Below are positions 63,624 through 64,000 of a stretch of DNA of 64,000 bases, in pieces. Made by a program: the position numbers and the translations under genes. Numbering within the stretch: the stretch's first letter is position 1; every line of letters starts with the position of its first letter. This DNA is from Microbacterium sp. 4R-513. Lineage in GTDB: Bacteria; Actinomycetota; Actinomycetes; Actinomycetales; Microbacteriaceae. The stretch spans positions 1,736,001 through 1,800,000 of the forward strand of contig NZ_CP049256.1 of assembly GCF_011046485.1 (NCBI RefSeq), written 5' to 3'. The notes below the pieces were generated by a model. That model worked only from the letters and a program-made list of their open reading frames with translations, did not search any database and was not told the origin of the DNA.

Positions 63624-64000
63624 TCAGTGTATTGACGGCTGCAGGTGCGCGTTGAGTTCGGCGGCCATTGCCGCGACATCGGACGGACGGGCCTTGTCGT
63701 ACGCGCCCACGAGGGGAGTCAGCGGCACGGTGAGTTCAGTTGTGCCTCGCCGGACGGTGACCCACAAGGACGGGTAAGTTCGCGATAGGAAGGTGCCCTT
63801 CGGTCTGAGCGATGCATCCCGCGCTTCGATCGATGCGATGTCTTCCAGCGGGATGACGAGGATCTCGCCGATCTTCTTGTCGCGAATGATCAGTGATCGA
63901 TTGTCCACCGTCACGACCGGGATTGTGTACCTGGTGATGCGGGGTGCGGGCGTGGGCTGGCCGAGCAGCGCCCGGAGGCGTGCCACATCGGCGGGGAATG
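63624..64000 (-). CDS. Hypothetical protein, 5' partial
   Basis: At least 120 residues from a GTG at 63986, but the frame stays open to the window edge, so the start is probably outside. The sequence TIPVVTVDNRSLIIRDKKIGEILVIPLEDIASIEARD suggests a PH-like or bacterial membrane-associated beta domain. No transmembrane helix is seen in the visible part. Family not certain. Confidence 0.6.
   Translation of the reverse strand, partial: FPADVARLRALLGQPTPAPRITRYTIPVVTVDNRSLIIRDKKIGEILVIPLEDIASIEARDASLRPKGTFLSRTYPSLWVTVRRGTTELTVPLTPLVGAYDKARPSDVAAMAAELNAHLQPSIH

Overview
The window is high-GC actinobacterial DNA. Codon use, GTG starts, leaderless-looking promoters, the recurrent gcatccg/cggatgcc hexamers and the gene families point to a Microbacteriaceae chromosome, most likely Microbacterium or a close relative. 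This placement rests on style and gene content, not on a marker gene. No rRNA, CRISPR, transposase or integrase was found.

Region 1 (1-15800) looks like core chromosome. It holds the end of an amino-acid ABC transporter operon with an M20 peptidase and an RpiR-type regulator, a secreted cyanophycinase-like protein, a PLP decarboxylase, an LtrA-like membrane protein, tRNA-Ser(UGA) and a quinone-oxidoreductase-like enzyme. It also holds a compact envelope module: fasciclin protein divergent from DUF4397 protein, class F sortase, SigK-like ECF sigma factor and RskA-like anti-sigma factor. An LCP cell-wall ligase and a membrane protein with calcium-loop-like repeats follow.

Region 2 (15801-about 58000) is the striking part. 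An intact tRNA-Ser(GCU) gene at 15801-15889 is followed by a tandem array of modules. Each boundary carries a copy of the tRNA 3' part (anticodon loop to 3' end): 32273, 38768, 50111 (truncated) and 54702. A further arm remnant at 57965 suggests the lost end of a fifth module. Flanking arms of about 180-250 bp are shared between boundaries. Module 1 (16 kb) is a galactomannan/mannan-use locus: manA, two LacI regulators, sugar ABC importer, GH2 beta-mannosidase, GH113-like enzyme, BadF-type kinase, secreted GH5 mannanase and GH36 alpha-galactosidase. Module 2 (6.5 kb) carries an SDR, a frameshifted aldo/keto reductase, an XRE/MmyB-type regulator, an MFS exporter, a zinc alcohol dehydrogenase and a cupin. 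Module 3 (11 kb) is a second sugar locus with an ADP-ribosylglycohydrolase-family protein, ABC importer, GH99/WbsX-like proteins, a fucose/arabinose-isomerase-like enzyme and two LacI regulators. Module 4 (4.6 kb) again has an aldo/keto reductase plus XRE regulator, with CMD, cupin, aldo/keto reductase and DUF2255. Module 5 (about 3.2 kb) has an alpha-galactosidase remnant, a quinone oxidoreductase, an SDR and a TetR regulator. The array therefore looks like cassette-style accretion of catabolic and redox modules at one tRNA gene, without a recombinase in view.

Region 3 (58000-64000) holds short, poorly known genes (DUF2199-like, Imm26-like, VOC/dehydratase-like, several unknowns) and gene fragments.

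Several genes inside the array carry single-base frame breaks in C/G runs (permease 21323, aldo/keto reductase 33589, lipoprotein 37940). They may be real decay or sequencing error.
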